Of a DNA stretch of 64,000 bases, positions 51,189 through 60,833 are shown piece after piece. The DNA lies in assembly GCA_014801955.1 (NCBI GenBank), contig JAAVDE010000001.1, positions 32,838 to 96,837 of the forward strand, written 5' to 3'. The first letter of the stretch is position 1; each line of letters opens with the position of its first letter. The notes under the pieces are model-generated. The model was not told where the DNA came from and searched no databases. It saw only the letters and a list, made by a program, of their open reading frames with translations. Both the position numbers and the translations under genes were made by a program. This DNA is from Bacteroides sp. Lineage in GTDB: Bacteria; Bacteroidota; Bacteroidia; Bacteroidales; Muribaculaceae.

Positions 51189-53457
51189 GCGAATGATGAT
51201 GGCGCTGGCGGTGGTTTTGGCTGCTGCCGGCGCTTTTTGCGTTCGGGCGCAGGCTCCGGCCGATACGCTGGCAACGCAAAAGACTCTCGACGAAGTTATT
51301 GTTTCGGCAACCGGCGCGCGCCGCAACCTGAAGGCGGCCGAGATGGGTCGCCATGTTCTCGGAAAGGCGGCGATAATGAAGCTGCCGGTGCTGTTTGGCG
51401 AGCCCGACGTTGTTAAGGCGCTGCAAACGCTGCCCGGGGTGTCGCAGGGCGTCGAGGGCTTTACGGGACTGTATGTCCACGGCGGTGACAATGACCAGAA
51501 TCTGTTTCTCTACAATGGTTTGCCGCTATATCACGTCAGTCATCTGGGCGGTATATTTTCGTCGTTTAACGTAACGACAATCCGCAATGTCGATTTCTTT
51601 AAGGCGGCCTTTCCGGCGCGCTATGGCGGAAGAATTTCGAGCATAACCAGCATTAATATGGCCGAGCCGGATTTTGAGCGGTTCGACGGGCAGTTTACCG
51701 TCGGGTTGCTGGCGGCGAACGGCTATGTTACCGGGCCGATAGTTAAGGATAAGCTGGCGTTCAGCGCGGCGGTCAGGCGGTCGTGGATTGACATCGTCGG
51801 TCTGCCGGCGCTGGCGGTCGTCAACGCAGTGCAGAAAAAGAATGGCAAAAAGACGATTGCCGGCTATAATTTCACTGATTTCAACGCCCGGTTGGACTGG
51901 CGCGTCGGTGGCGGCAAGATTTATGCCATCGGTTACTACGGGCAGGACTATCTGAAGATTGGTGACCGACAGTTTGAGGCGACCGCCGACAGCTACATCT
52001 CAGGCCCCGACGGAAAACCCGTTCCGGTTACTCCCGACGGGGGGCAGACGAGCTTTTTCGACGAGAGCACGAACCGGCTGTCGTGGGGCAACTGGGGCGC
52101 GTCGGTCAACGCCGACTACCGGCTGGGTCGCGGAATGGTGAACGCGGTTGTTTACTACTCTCACTATTCCTCGCACTACCGCCAGAAGAGCGAGCATCAG
52201 ACCGACATGGCCGATGCCGCCACCTATGGCTACACGCTCAACACCACCCGCAACTCGATTGCCGACATCGGCGTTAACGCGCAGTATATGCAGCAGTTCG
52301 CGCAGCTCTATCTGCTCAAGGCCGGCACCGGCTACGTTCACCATAACTACCACCCTGAGGGGCTGGTCAACGAGTATGCCGACGCCGCAAACCGTTGGAG
52401 CGATAATAACGGCAATCCGTCGGTCAAGGCCGAGGAAGCGTTTGCCTACGTTGACAATCTGTTTAATTTCGGCGAAAGGGCGTCGCTCGACGTCGGGCTG
52501 CGCTTCGTTGACTATCGGATTCAGGGCAGTGCGTTTCCGAGGCTCGAACCGCGCGCGTCGGTCAGGGTTAACCTGACGGATGACTATAGCGTGAAGGCTT
52601 CGTATGCCCGCATAAATCAGTTCGTTCAGCAGGTTTCGAGCAACTACATCAATCTGCCGACGGATCTATGGCAGCCGGTCGGCGCCGGCAAGAAGCCGCT
52701 GGGCAGCGACCAGTACTCGCTGGGCGTTTACGGCAACCTGCCGCACGACATGTATTTCTCGGTCGAGGGCTGGTATAAGCGGATGCGCAACCTGGTTGAG
52801 TATCGCGAGGGAATTTCGTCGCTGAATCCGGGGCTGACGTGGAACGAAAAGACCACTACGGGGCGCGGTTGGGCCTACGGCGTTGATTTGAGCGTTACCA
52901 GGGAGATTGGCCGCGTGACCGGCACGGTCAGCTACGGCCTGATGTGGAACTGGCGCAAGTTTGCCGAGCTGAACGGCGGCCTGAAGTTTCCGGCCAAGTT
53001 CGATAACCGCCATAAAATCAACATTAATGCCACCTATCGGCTGAACGATCGCATTGAGTTTAACGCCGGGTGGACCTACATGACGGGCAACAGGCTGACG
53101 CTGTCGCTCTATAACTACGACGAGCCGGGCAACATGTTCCCTGACGCGCCCTCGACCGGCATTGCCTTCAGCGGCTTCGACTGGCAGCAGGCGTCGGGGC
53201 TCGATTATTACTCCGGCAGAAATAACGTTCGCTTTCCGGCATATCACCGCCTCGACCTTGGCATGAGTCTCTATAAACGGCTGCGCAACGGTCGGCGCAC
53301 CATCTGGAACTTCGGACTCTATAATGCCTATTGCCGGATGAACGCCATGACTATCCGCAAGGATGATTTCGTTGGCTTGGACCGGGAGAGCAGGGCGTTT
53401 CAGAAGTTCAGCCTGATTCCGATAGTTCCTTCGGTTTCATATACCTATGAATTTTGA
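51175..53457 (+). CDS. TonB-dependent receptor
   Basis: From the ATG at 51175, 760 residues. The signal peptide ends FCVRAQA. There is a TonB-box-like KTLDEVIVSATGA and a plug domain (VKALQTLPGVSQGVEGFTGL; YNGLPLYHVSHLGGIFSSFN), then a barrel ending in aromatic strands (PIVPSVSYTYEF). The N-terminal carboxypeptidase-like domain is missing. It is 16 bp before a DUF4249 lipoprotein gene, a frequent pair in Bacteroidetes whose cargo is unknown; metal complexes or peptides are possible. Confidence 0.92.
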   Translation: MRRNKRMMMALAVVLAAAGAFCVRAQAPADTLATQKTLDEVIVSATGARRNLKAAEMGRHVLGKAAIMKLPVLFGEPDVVKALQTLPGVSQGVEGFTGLYVHGGDNDQNLFLYNGLPLYHVSHLGGIFSSFNVTTIRNVDFFKAAFPARYGGRISSITSINMAEPDFERFDGQFTVGLLAANGYVTGPIVKDKLAFSAAVRRSWIDIVGLPALAVVNAVQKKNGKKTIAGYNFTDFNARLDWRVGGGKIYAIGYYGQDYLKIGDRQFEATADSYISGPDGKPVPVTPDGGQTSFFDESTNRLSWGNWGASVNADYRLGRGMVNAVVYYSHYSSHYRQKSEHQTDMADAATYGYTLNTTRNSIADIGVNAQYMQQFAQLYLLKAGTGYVHHNYHPEGLVNEYADAANRWSDNNGNPSVKAEEAFAYVDNLFNFGERASLDVGLRFVDYRIQGSAFPRLEPRASVRVNLTDDYSVKASYARINQFVQQVSSNYINLPTDLWQPVGAGKKPLGSDQYSLGVYGNLPHDMYFSVEGWYKRMRNLVEYREGISSLNPGLTWNEKTTTGRGWAYGVDLSVTREIGRVTGTVSYGLMWNWRKFAELNGGLKFPAKFDNRHKININATYRLNDRIEFNAGWTYMTGNRLTLSLYNYDEPGNMFPDAPSTGIAFSGFDWQQASGLDYYSGRNNVRFPAYHRLDLGMSLYKRLRNGRRTIWNFGLYNAYCRMNAMTIRKDDFVGLDRESRAFQKFSLIPIVPSVSYTYEF

Positions 53458-53473
53458 CTACCACGATTAAAAG

Positions 53474-54460
53474 ATGAAACAGACTATTTTTGGCTTCGGG
53501 CTTTGCGCGGCAATCGCAGTTGCGGCAACGGGGTGCTATCAGGATATTGACCTCGACAAGTACAAGGGTCGGAACGGCGAGCACTTGCTGACGCTGAACT
53601 CAATCGTGAATCCCGATTCAACGATTGCGGTGGCGGCCACGCGAACATATTTCTTTTCCGACGTTCATAATGAGCGCGACTACGTCAGCGGCCTGAACAT
53701 TCAGCTGACAGTTAACGGCGAAGAGGCCGGCGAGCTGGAGTTTGACGCCGGGTCGCAGCTCTATCGCTCGGCGGTGAAGCCCCGCGAGCATGACATAGTC
53801 GGGTTGCGGACGGTTTATGGCGACGCGGTGGTTGAATGTGTTGACACGGTTCCCGCCAAGGTCGGCATCGAATCTGTCAGTGTCAGCCGCAAGGGGCCGC
53901 TGTCGGTCTACACTGACCGCGACTATATCTTCACCTATGAGATTACCTTCACCGACCCGGTCGGCGAGGAGAATTATTATTTTCTCCACTATGATGCCAC
54001 CGATTGGCACAAGGGCGTCAGGATGGGTGAGCGCGATTATACCTACGAGTATGTCTTTCAGCAGCTTGCCAACCACATTAATGCCAACATTCCGGGGTGG
54101 GAGCCTTATTCGCCCTACGGATTGCCGTTTTCGGACCGCGGGATTGACGGAAAGACCCACACGCTGGTCGTTCGCGAAATCGTTCAGGGCGGTAACGGCT
54201 TTGACCTGACGCGCTACTCGGAGATGGACCGCACGTTCAAGCTGTTTTCAATCTCGAAAGACTACTATCAGTATCTGGTCAGCGTGCTCTACAGCAAAAG
54301 CGACAGCGATGGGCTCCACGGCGGCATGATCGACCTCGGCATAGCCGAGCCGGTTAAGTATTTCTGCAATATCAACGGAGGCCTGGGCATTTTTGCCGCA
54401 TACGCGCTCGACGTTAAAGATGTCGACGTTATGTCGATGACGGGCCGCTTTCCGAAATAG
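53474..54460 (+). CDS. DUF4249 family lipoprotein
   Basis: A 328-residue lipoprotein with lipobox-like ATGC (Cys21). The family pattern is visible: HLLTLNSIVNPDSTIAVAAT near the N-terminus, an Ig-like domain (GLNIQLTVNGEEAGELEFDA), YIFTYEITFTDPVGEENYYF in the middle, and SKDYYQYLVSVLYSKSDSDG then PVKYFCNINGGLGIFAAYAL near the end. DUF4249 proteins are coupled to TonB receptors, as here, and probably act as extracellular lids or binding subunits. This is the last gene of the unit. Confidence 0.9.
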   Translation: MKQTIFGFGLCAAIAVAATGCYQDIDLDKYKGRNGEHLLTLNSIVNPDSTIAVAATRTYFFSDVHNERDYVSGLNIQLTVNGEEAGELEFDAGSQLYRSAVKPREHDIVGLRTVYGDAVVECVDTVPAKVGIESVSVSRKGPLSVYTDRDYIFTYEITFTDPVGEENYYFLHYDATDWHKGVRMGERDYTYEYVFQQLANHINANIPGWEPYSPYGLPFSDRGIDGKTHTLVVREIVQGGNGFDLTRYSEMDRTFKLFSISKDYYQYLVSVLYSKSDSDGLHGGMIDLGIAEPVKYFCNINGGLGIFAAYALDVKDVDVMSMTGRFPK

Positions 54461-54497
54461 AATCGCCCGAGGGCGGGAAGGGAGTGCGCAGAAAGTT

Positions 54498-54529
54498 TTT
54501 GGGGGTGTGAAGTTTTTTTTGTAACTTTG
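54498..54529 (+). promoter_or_regulatory. Promoter of leuS
   Basis: TTTG (54498-54501), 20 bases, then TAACTTTG (54522-54529), 31 bases before the leuS ATG: a full Bacteroidetes promoter. Confidence 0.7.
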
Positions 54530-54560
54530 CGGGATAGTATATAAATCAATCAGACTAATT

Positions 54561-57323
54561 ATGGATTACAATCATAAGGATATTGAAGGCCGTTGGCAAC
54601 AGTATTGGAAAGACCGCGAAATTTATAAGGTCGATGTTGATAGCTCCCGCCCGAAGTTTTATGTTTTGGATATGTTTCCCTATCCGTCGGGCGCGGGTTT
54701 GCACGTCGGTCACCCGCTGGGCTATATAGCGTCGGATATTTATGCGCGCTATAAGCGTTTGCAGGGCTTCAACGTTTTGCACCCGATGGGCTACGACGCT
54801 TATGGCTTGCCGGCGGAGCAGTATGCGATTCAAACGGGTCAGCATCCGGAGAAAACCACCTCGGAGAATATTGCCCGCTATCGGTCGCAGCTCGACAAGA
54901 TCGGTTTCTGTTATGATTGGAGCCGCGAGGTCCGCACTTGCGATCCGGAGTTCTATAAGTGGACGCAGTGGGCTTTCCGCGAGATGTTCGGCCACTATTA
55001 CGACACGGCTCTTAACCGTGCGATGCCAATCGAACGGCTGATTGAACATTTTGAAACTCAGGGCACTCAGGGCGTTACGGCTGCCCGTGGCAAGGACGTT
55101 GAGTTCACTGCCGAACAGTGGAAGTCGATGACGGAAAAAGAGAAGAGCGACGCGCTGATGAACTATCGCATCGCTTATCTGGGTCATACGATGGTTAACT
55201 GGTGTCCGAAGTTGGGAACGGTTCTGGCCAACGATGAGGTTAGCGAGGGCGTTTCGCTCCGCGGCGGTTATCCGGTTGAGCAGAAGCTGATGTATCAGTG
55301 GTGTTTGCGCGTCAGCGCTTATGCCGACCGCTTGCTTCGCGGGCTCGACACGATTGACTGGACTGATTCGCTGAAGGAAACGCAGCGTAACTGGATTGGC
55401 CGCAGCGAGGGCGCGGAGATGCGCTTCAAGGTTGCGGGCAGCGACGTTGAGCTGGAGATTTTCACCACCCGCGCCGACACGATTTTCGGCGTGACGTTCA
55501 TGGTTCTGGCGCCTGAGAGCGCTTATGTCGGTCAGGTAACGACGCCGGAGCAGAAGCAGGCCGTTGAAGATTACTTGAACGAAGTTAAGCACAAGACCGA
55601 GCGCGAACGCATGATAGATAAGAAGGTTACGGGCGTGTTTACCGGCTCGTATGCCATTAATCCGTTGACCGGCAAGGAAATTCCGATTTGGGTTAGCGAT
55701 TATGTTCTTGCAGGCTACGGCACCGGGGCCATTATGGCCGTTCCGGCCCACGACAGCCGCGACTATGCGTTTGCCCGCAAGTTTGATTTGCCGATTATTC
55801 CGCTGATCGAGGGCGCCGACGTTTCGGAGCAGAGTTTTGACGCCAAGAGCGGCAAGATGATTAACTCGGCGGGCCCGGAGCTGGATTTGAACGGCCTCGA
55901 GGTTAAGGACGCGATTGCGCGCACGAAAGAGTTTATCAGCGCCAAGGGTATCGGCAAGGTTAAGGTTAATTATCGCCTGCGCGATGCGATTTTCTCGCGT
56001 CAGCGCTATTGGGGCGAGCCGTTCCCGGTGTATTATAAGGATGGCGTGCCCCATATGCTCCCTGAAGAGCAGCTGCCGCTGCTGTTGCCGGAGATTGACC
56101 AGTATTTGCCGACCGAGAGCGGCGAGCCGCCGCTGGGCCGCGCAAAGAATTGGCAAACGGCCGATGGCTATCCGCTGGAGCTGAACACGATGCCCGGTTT
56201 TGCGGGCTCGAGCGCGTATTATCTGCGCTATATGGACCCCCACAATGCGGAGGCCCTGGTCGGCGAGCAGGCTAATAAGTACTGGCGCGACGTTGACCTT
56301 TATATCGGCGGCACCGAACACGCCACGGGCCACCTGATTTATTCCCGATTCTGGAATAAGTTCCTGTTTGACCTGGGCAAGGTCGTTAGCGACGAGCCTT
56401 TCCGCAAGCTGATCAACCAGGGCATGATTCAGGGTCGCAGCAATTTCGTTTACCGCATTAAGGATACGAATACTTTTGTGTCGGCCGGCCTGAAGGATCA
56501 ATATGATGTTACGCCGATACATGTTGATGTCAACATTGTCAGCAACGACGTTTTGGACACTGAGGCCTTCCGCGCCTGGCGCCCCGAGTTCGCCACTGCC
56601 GAGTTCATTCTGGAAGATGGCAAGTATGTTTGCGGCTGGGCGGTTGAGAAAATGTCGAAATCGATGTTTAATGTTGTTAACCCCGACGATATTGTTGAGC
56701 GCTACGGCGCCGACACGTTGCGCCTGTATGAAATGTTCCTGGGTCCGCTGGAGCAGAGTAAGCCGTGGGACACGAACGGCATCGACGGCGTTAACCGCTT
56801 CCTGAAGAAGCTCTGGAAGCTCTATGCCGATGGCGTTAGCGACGAGCCGGCATCGGCTGCTTCGCTGAAAACGATTCACACACTGATTAAGAAGGTTACG
56901 GCTGATATTGAGAATTTCAGCTACAACACGTCGGTTGCGGCGTTTATGATTTGCGTCAATGAGCTGACGGCGCAGAAGTGTCGGTCGCGTGAGGCTCTGG
57001 AGCCGCTGGTTATTGTGCTGGCTCCGTTTGCACCGCATATTGCCGAGGAACTCTGGCATACGGCGCTTGGCCACGACACGACGGTTTGCGACGCAACCTG
57101 GCCGACTCACGATGAGTCGCACCTGGTTGAGCAGGAAGTAACCTATCCGGTCAGCTTTAACGGCAAGGCCCGTTTCAATCTGACCGTTCCGGCGGCTATG
57201 GGCAAGGACGACGTCATTGCGGCCGCATTGGCTAATGAAAACGCTGCGAAATGGCTGGAGGGTAAAGAGGTCGTTAAGACGATTTTCGTGCCCGGCAAGA
57301 TTGTGAATCTTGTTGTGAAATAA
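54561..57323 (+). CDS. leuS: Leucyl-tRNA synthetase
   Basis: A 920-residue class I synthetase charging tRNA(Leu). The HIGH motif appears as HVGH (residues 48-51) in [18 protein letters not shown]. The editing CP1 domain contains [18 protein letters not shown] and [18 protein letters not shown]. The KMSKS motif is exact at 697-701. The C-terminal anticodon-binding and Leu-specific domains end [16 protein letters not shown]. Length matches Bacteroidales LeuS. A 994-codon antisense open frame covers the gene but is a codon-bias shadow. Confidence 0.98.
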   Translation: MDYNHKDIEGRWQQYWKDREIYKVDVDSSRPKFYVLDMFPYPSGAGLHVGHPLGYIASDIYARYKRLQGFNVLHPMGYDAYGLPAEQYAIQTGQHPEKTTSENIARYRSQLDKIGFCYDWSREVRTCDPEFYKWTQWAFREMFGHYYDTALNRAMPIERLIEHFETQGTQGVTAARGKDVEFTAEQWKSMTEKEKSDALMNYRIAYLGHTMVNWCPKLGTVLANDEVSEGVSLRGGYPVEQKLMYQWCLRVSAYADRLLRGLDTIDWTDSLKETQRNWIGRSEGAEMRFKVAGSDVELEIFTTRADTIFGVTFMVLAPESAYVGQVTTPEQKQAVEDYLNEVKHKTERERMIDKKVTGVFTGSYAINPLTGKEIPIWVSDYVLAGYGTGAIMAVPAHDSRDYAFARKFDLPIIPLIEGADVSEQSFDAKSGKMINSAGPELDLNGLEVKDAIARTKEFISAKGIGKVKVNYRLRDAIFSRQRYWGEPFPVYYKDGVPHMLPEEQLPLLLPEIDQYLPTESGEPPLGRAKNWQTADGYPLELNTMPGFAGSSAYYLRYMDPHNAEALVGEQANKYWRDVDLYIGGTEHATGHLIYSRFWNKFLFDLGKVVSDEPFRKLINQGMIQGRSNFVYRIKDTNTFVSAGLKDQYDVTPIHVDVNIVSNDVLDTEAFRAWRPEFATAEFILEDGKYVCGWAVEKMSKSMFNVVNPDDIVERYGADTLRLYEMFLGPLEQSKPWDTNGIDGVNRFLKKLWKLYADGVSDEPASAASLKTIHTLIKKVTADIENFSYNTSVAAFMICVNELTAQKCRSREALEPLVIVLAPFAPHIAEELWHTALGHDTTVCDATWPTHDESHLVEQEVTYPVSFNGKARFNLTVPAAMGKDDVIAAALANENAAKWLEGKEVVKTIFVPGKIVNLVVK

Positions 57324-57347
57324 TAAAACGGCTATATGTTGCGTTAA

Positions 57348-57920
57348 ATGAGTGTGATAGTCTTTGCCACAAATAATGCCCATAAGCTTCAGGAGGTGCG
57401 CCGCATCGTTGGCGACCGCCTGGAGATTCGCTCGCTCGCCGAGATTGGGTGTTGCGAAGAAATTCCGGAAACGGCGTCGACGATTCAGGGAAATGCCGAG
57501 CTGAAGGCTCGCTATGTTAGTGAGCACTACGGCGTTGACTGCTTTGCCGACGACACCGGCCTGGAGGTTGACGCGCTCAATGGGGCGCCGGGAGTCTATT
57601 CGGCGCGCTATGCGGGGCCGGAGTGCGACTCGGCGGCCAACGTTGCCAAGTTGCTTGGCGCCCTGGGCGGGCGCGACGACCGCTCGGCGCGATTCCGAAC
57701 GGTTATCGCGCTATGTCGCGGAGGCCGGATGGAGTGCGTTGAGGGAGTCGTTGAGGGCTCCATTGCGCGCGAGGCGACCGGCAGCGACGGCTTTGGCTAT
57801 GACCCCGTATTTATTCCGTCGGAGGCTGATGGACGCAGTTTCGCGGAGATGGCTCCCGACGAGAAAAACGCGATTTCGCATCGCGGACGTGCTATGAAGA
57901 AACTACTTGAAATACTCTGA
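57348..57920 (+). CDS. rdgB: XTP/dITP diphosphohydrolase (RdgB/HAM1)
   Basis: Encodes 190 residues of the house-cleaning pyrophosphatase that hydrolyses dITP, XTP and ITP to monophosphates, keeping deaminated purines out of nucleic acids. Signatures are FATNNAHKLQEVRRIVG, CFADDTGLEVDALNGAPGVY, GSDGFGYDPVFIP and the C-terminal ISHRGRAM. It lies 24 bp after leuS and 3 bp before the PorZ-like gene and is probably in the leuS transcript. Confidence 0.96.
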   Translation: MSVIVFATNNAHKLQEVRRIVGDRLEIRSLAEIGCCEEIPETASTIQGNAELKARYVSEHYGVDCFADDTGLEVDALNGAPGVYSARYAGPECDSAANVAKLLGALGGRDDRSARFRTVIALCRGGRMECVEGVVEGSIAREATGSDGFGYDPVFIPSEADGRSFAEMAPDEKNAISHRGRAMKKLLEIL

Positions 57921-57923
57921 ATT

Positions 57924-60269
57924 ATGAAACAACTACTAATACTCCTTCTCACTGCCGTCGGCACGGTGTTCGGCGCCGGCGCACAAAGTTTTGTTGGTAA
58001 CTGGGAGCTTTTTTCGAGCTTTCCGGCTCCGACCAAGGTTATTGAAACGCCGGAGTTCGTTTATACTCTTGCTGAAAACTCGCTGAGCGTCGTCGATAAG
58101 TCAACGGGCGAAATCCAGGCTCTGACGTCGATTAACCGCCTCAATGGCAATAAGGTTACGGGAATCTGGTATGACCGCCAGAAGAAGTATCTTTTCGTGG
58201 CCTATGATGATTTCAACATTGACCTGCTCTTTGACGACGGTCGCACCATCAACGTGCCTGACCTCAAGGATGCGGCCATTACGCAGACCAAGACGATTAA
58301 CGACGTTGACTTTGCGCTGGGCAACGCCTATGTTGGCTTCGGCAGCGGCATGCTGGTTATTGACGCCGACCATGGCGCGGTTGTTGAGAGCAGTATCTGG
58401 AACCGCAATGTCGGCTATATCGGCGTTACGGACCATCACGTTGTTGTTAACACCAACGGCGAGAGCGCTCTCCGCTATTCGCCCATCGATGGCCCCCATC
58501 ATAATCTGACCGAGAATTTCCAGACTCTCACCGGCGGCTTCGCTCCCAAGAGCGGCATGATTCGCCTGGGCGAAAATCTGCTGCTGGCAGGTAATGAACA
58601 GAATATCACTACGTTTGACTTCTCGGAGGCTACTCCGGTGCGCACGTTCGTTAAGACCAACTCCGCCAACCGCTATTCGCTTAATTCGGTGATTCCGACC
58701 TCGAAGGGCGCAATGGTCGCCGGCTCGGACAACACGTTGGTTTATGTTGCCAACGACGGCACGACCGTTACCTCGGCAGCAAACACAGCGTTCAAGAGCC
58801 AGAAGATTGCCGACTGGAGCGCCGACGGCGCAACGCCCTGGCTGGCCGATGCCGGCGGCGTAGGACAATACGACGTAGCCGCCGGCAAATATGCGGTTTC
58901 GAAAGTGAAACCGATGGGCACCTCCGGCTCCAACACCGGCAACATCCTCGCCACCTCCGACGGCAAAATCTACCTGTCAACCGTGGAGGCGGGTCAGTAT
59001 GGCACCCCCTATAATCTTTCAGATGGCAAGCCGATATATATTGACCGCTTCGACCCGACAACGAAGACGTTCACCGCTGTTCCCACGAGCAAACTCGGCC
59101 CTTCGCTGAGAAGCATTATCGTTAATCCCCATAACTCCAACCAGGCTATTGCGGGTATTCGCCGTGTGGGTATCCGCGTGGTTGATCTGACAACCGGTGA
59201 ATATACCGAATATAACCGCACCAATATTCCGCTGCTCCCTTCCGCCCCGTCCGCTACCGGCCTGGCGGTCGATAAGGACGGTAACCTGTGGAGCGTGTAT
59301 AATGAGAATCCCGTGTGGATAATGAAGGCTCTTAAAGGCAGCTGGGAGGGTAGCACTCCCGACGTGTCGAAATGGAGCTATATTAAAATCGAAGGACTGC
59401 GACCGCAGCACACCACCCGCCTCCTGCTCGACGAAGCCAATGGCAATGCCATCGTTACAGGTACTGGCATGGCCGTAGTCAAGATGCCGGGAGCCAACGA
59501 ACCGCTGACCGAAGGCGTTAAATTTGCGGTAATCGACAAGGATAATGACGAGGATGGTGCAAGCACCGGCGGCCCCTGGATTTTCGAGAAGCCCGTTATC
59601 GACAAAAACGGCTGGATATGGGCTCCGCACAATCAGGGCGTGTTCGTTATCAAGAACTCTGACCGGATGTTTGATTCGTCGTTCCGACCCATGCGTCCGA
59701 AGGTTCCCCGCAATGACGGCACGAATCTGGCTGACTATCTGTTGTCGCAGGTTGAATGCTATGCCATTGCCGTTGATGCAAACAACCAAAAATGGATCGG
59801 TACTGTAGGCTCGGGACTTTATCGCGTTACTTCAAACGGTGATGAAATCCTGGAACATATCACTGCCGAAACGTCTCAGCTGCCGTCGGACGATATTTTT
59901 GCCATTCTTCCGTCAGAGACCAATAACGACATTTATGTAGGCACTCCGACCGGTTTTGCCGTGTATCATTCGGAAACGGCTCCCGCCGCTGATTCTTATG
60001 ATGATGTTTATGCCTATCCCAACCCCGTTACGCCTGACTATACCGGTTATATAACCATTACCGGCCTGATGGACAACTCGTTGGTTAAGATTGCCGATGC
60101 AACGGGCAATGTTATTCACGAGGGTCGCAGCAACGGCGGCATGTGTGTTTGGAACGGATGCGACGCGTCCGGGCGCAGAGTTCGCAGCGGCGTGTATTTC
60201 GTTTACGCTTCTCAGGCCGACGAAGCCGCTACTAACGCAGCGGTTACGAAGATTGTTGTTGTTAACTGA
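57924..60269 (+). CDS. PorZ-like beta-propeller protein with type IX sorting-type C-terminal domain
   Basis: A 781-residue exported protein. The signal peptide ends FGAGAQS. The start (NWELFSSFPAPTKVIETPEF, then VYTLAENSLSVVDKSTGEIQ and NGNKVTGIWYDRQKKYLFVA) closely follows the PorZ N-terminal propeller pattern. Further propeller blades follow (AVDANNQKWIGTVGSGLYRV). The last about 90 residues are a sorting-type domain (YAYPNPVTPDYTGYITITGL; NGCDASGRRVRSGVYFVYAS). In Porphyromonas, PorZ belongs to the surface attachment complex of the type IX secretion system. The resemblance is good, but function in this organism is inferred. Confidence 0.75.
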   Translation: MKQLLILLLTAVGTVFGAGAQSFVGNWELFSSFPAPTKVIETPEFVYTLAENSLSVVDKSTGEIQALTSINRLNGNKVTGIWYDRQKKYLFVAYDDFNIDLLFDDGRTINVPDLKDAAITQTKTINDVDFALGNAYVGFGSGMLVIDADHGAVVESSIWNRNVGYIGVTDHHVVVNTNGESALRYSPIDGPHHNLTENFQTLTGGFAPKSGMIRLGENLLLAGNEQNITTFDFSEATPVRTFVKTNSANRYSLNSVIPTSKGAMVAGSDNTLVYVANDGTTVTSAANTAFKSQKIADWSADGATPWLADAGGVGQYDVAAGKYAVSKVKPMGTSGSNTGNILATSDGKIYLSTVEAGQYGTPYNLSDGKPIYIDRFDPTTKTFTAVPTSKLGPSLRSIIVNPHNSNQAIAGIRRVGIRVVDLTTGEYTEYNRTNIPLLPSAPSATGLAVDKDGNLWSVYNENPVWIMKALKGSWEGSTPDVSKWSYIKIEGLRPQHTTRLLLDEANGNAIVTGTGMAVVKMPGANEPLTEGVKFAVIDKDNDEDGASTGGPWIFEKPVIDKNGWIWAPHNQGVFVIKNSDRMFDSSFRPMRPKVPRNDGTNLADYLLSQVECYAIAVDANNQKWIGTVGSGLYRVTSNGDEILEHITAETSQLPSDDIFAILPSETNNDIYVGTPTGFAVYHSETAPAADSYDDVYAYPNPVTPDYTGYITITGLMDNSLVKIADATGNVIHEGRSNGGMCVWNGCDASGRRVRSGVYFVYASQADEAATNAAVTKIVVVN

Positions 60270-60297
60270 TTGTTGTAACGTTAAAGTTCAGAATCAA

Positions 60298-60819
60298 TTG
60301 ATTAAATATGCTGATGAAACCGACAAGGCCTATGGCCTTGCCGGTATGGCAATCTCGCTGCTTGCGTGGGATGCCGAAGATTGGCTTGATGCCATAAATA
60401 TCGATGCGCCGGCGGATAGCGCTATGCGCATGTCGGCAGACTTTTATATGACTTTGGCTCCGCGCGTCGGGGCCAAAGCCGTATGGGAGCAGGCGTCGAA
60501 ACGATTCCGCCTGACGGCGGCCATGACGGTTGCCAACGTTGCCTGTCGCGAAATGGCCCTGCGCCACCGCTCGTCGCTCAACGGCGAAATCGATTCGGAA
60601 TTGCGTTCGTTGCTGGCCGACGAGGGCGAAAATCTGTGTGGCTACGACCCCGACGAAGTCAGCCGCCTGTATGGGCAGTCACTGTCGTATTGCCTGCGGC
60701 TGTTTGCCCACCCCGGTGTTTGCCAGCTGGCCGACACGTTGGCCTCGCGTCTGCGTTCGGACCGCATGCTGGACGCAACGGACGTGTTTGCCATTCTTGC
60801 GCCCTTGAACAGAATGTAG
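60298..60819 (+). CDS. Conserved Bacteroidales protein of unknown function
   Basis: About 173 residues, mostly helical and cytoplasmic. I place the start at the TTG 60298-60300, just before IKYADETDKAYGLAGMAISL, because homologous proteins begin with this segment; the alternative ATG at 60091 lies inside the PorZ-like gene in another frame. Other conserved-looking stretches are FYMTLAPRVGAKAVWEQASK and ADEGENLCGYDPDEVSRLYG. I do not recognise a function. It ends 14 bp before the acyltransferase ATG and is same-strand with the PorZ-like gene. Confidence 0.6.
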   Translation: MIKYADETDKAYGLAGMAISLLAWDAEDWLDAINIDAPADSAMRMSADFYMTLAPRVGAKAVWEQASKRFRLTAAMTVANVACREMALRHRSSLNGEIDSELRSLLADEGENLCGYDPDEVSRLYGQSLSYCLRLFAHPGVCQLADTLASRLRSDRMLDATDVFAILAPLNRM

Positions 60820-60833
60820 GCCGCCCGTTCATT

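Noticed and set aside
54555-57527. 994-codon open frame antisense to leuS
   Set aside because: It mirrors a certain leuS gene with intact catalytic motifs; the antisense frame stays open because of codon bias and has a low-complexity, Arg/Asn/Leu-rich product without domains.
60483-60833. N-terminal extension of the acyltransferase
   Set aside because: It overlaps the preceding gene in another frame; the ATG at 60834 begins directly at the conserved first membrane helix.
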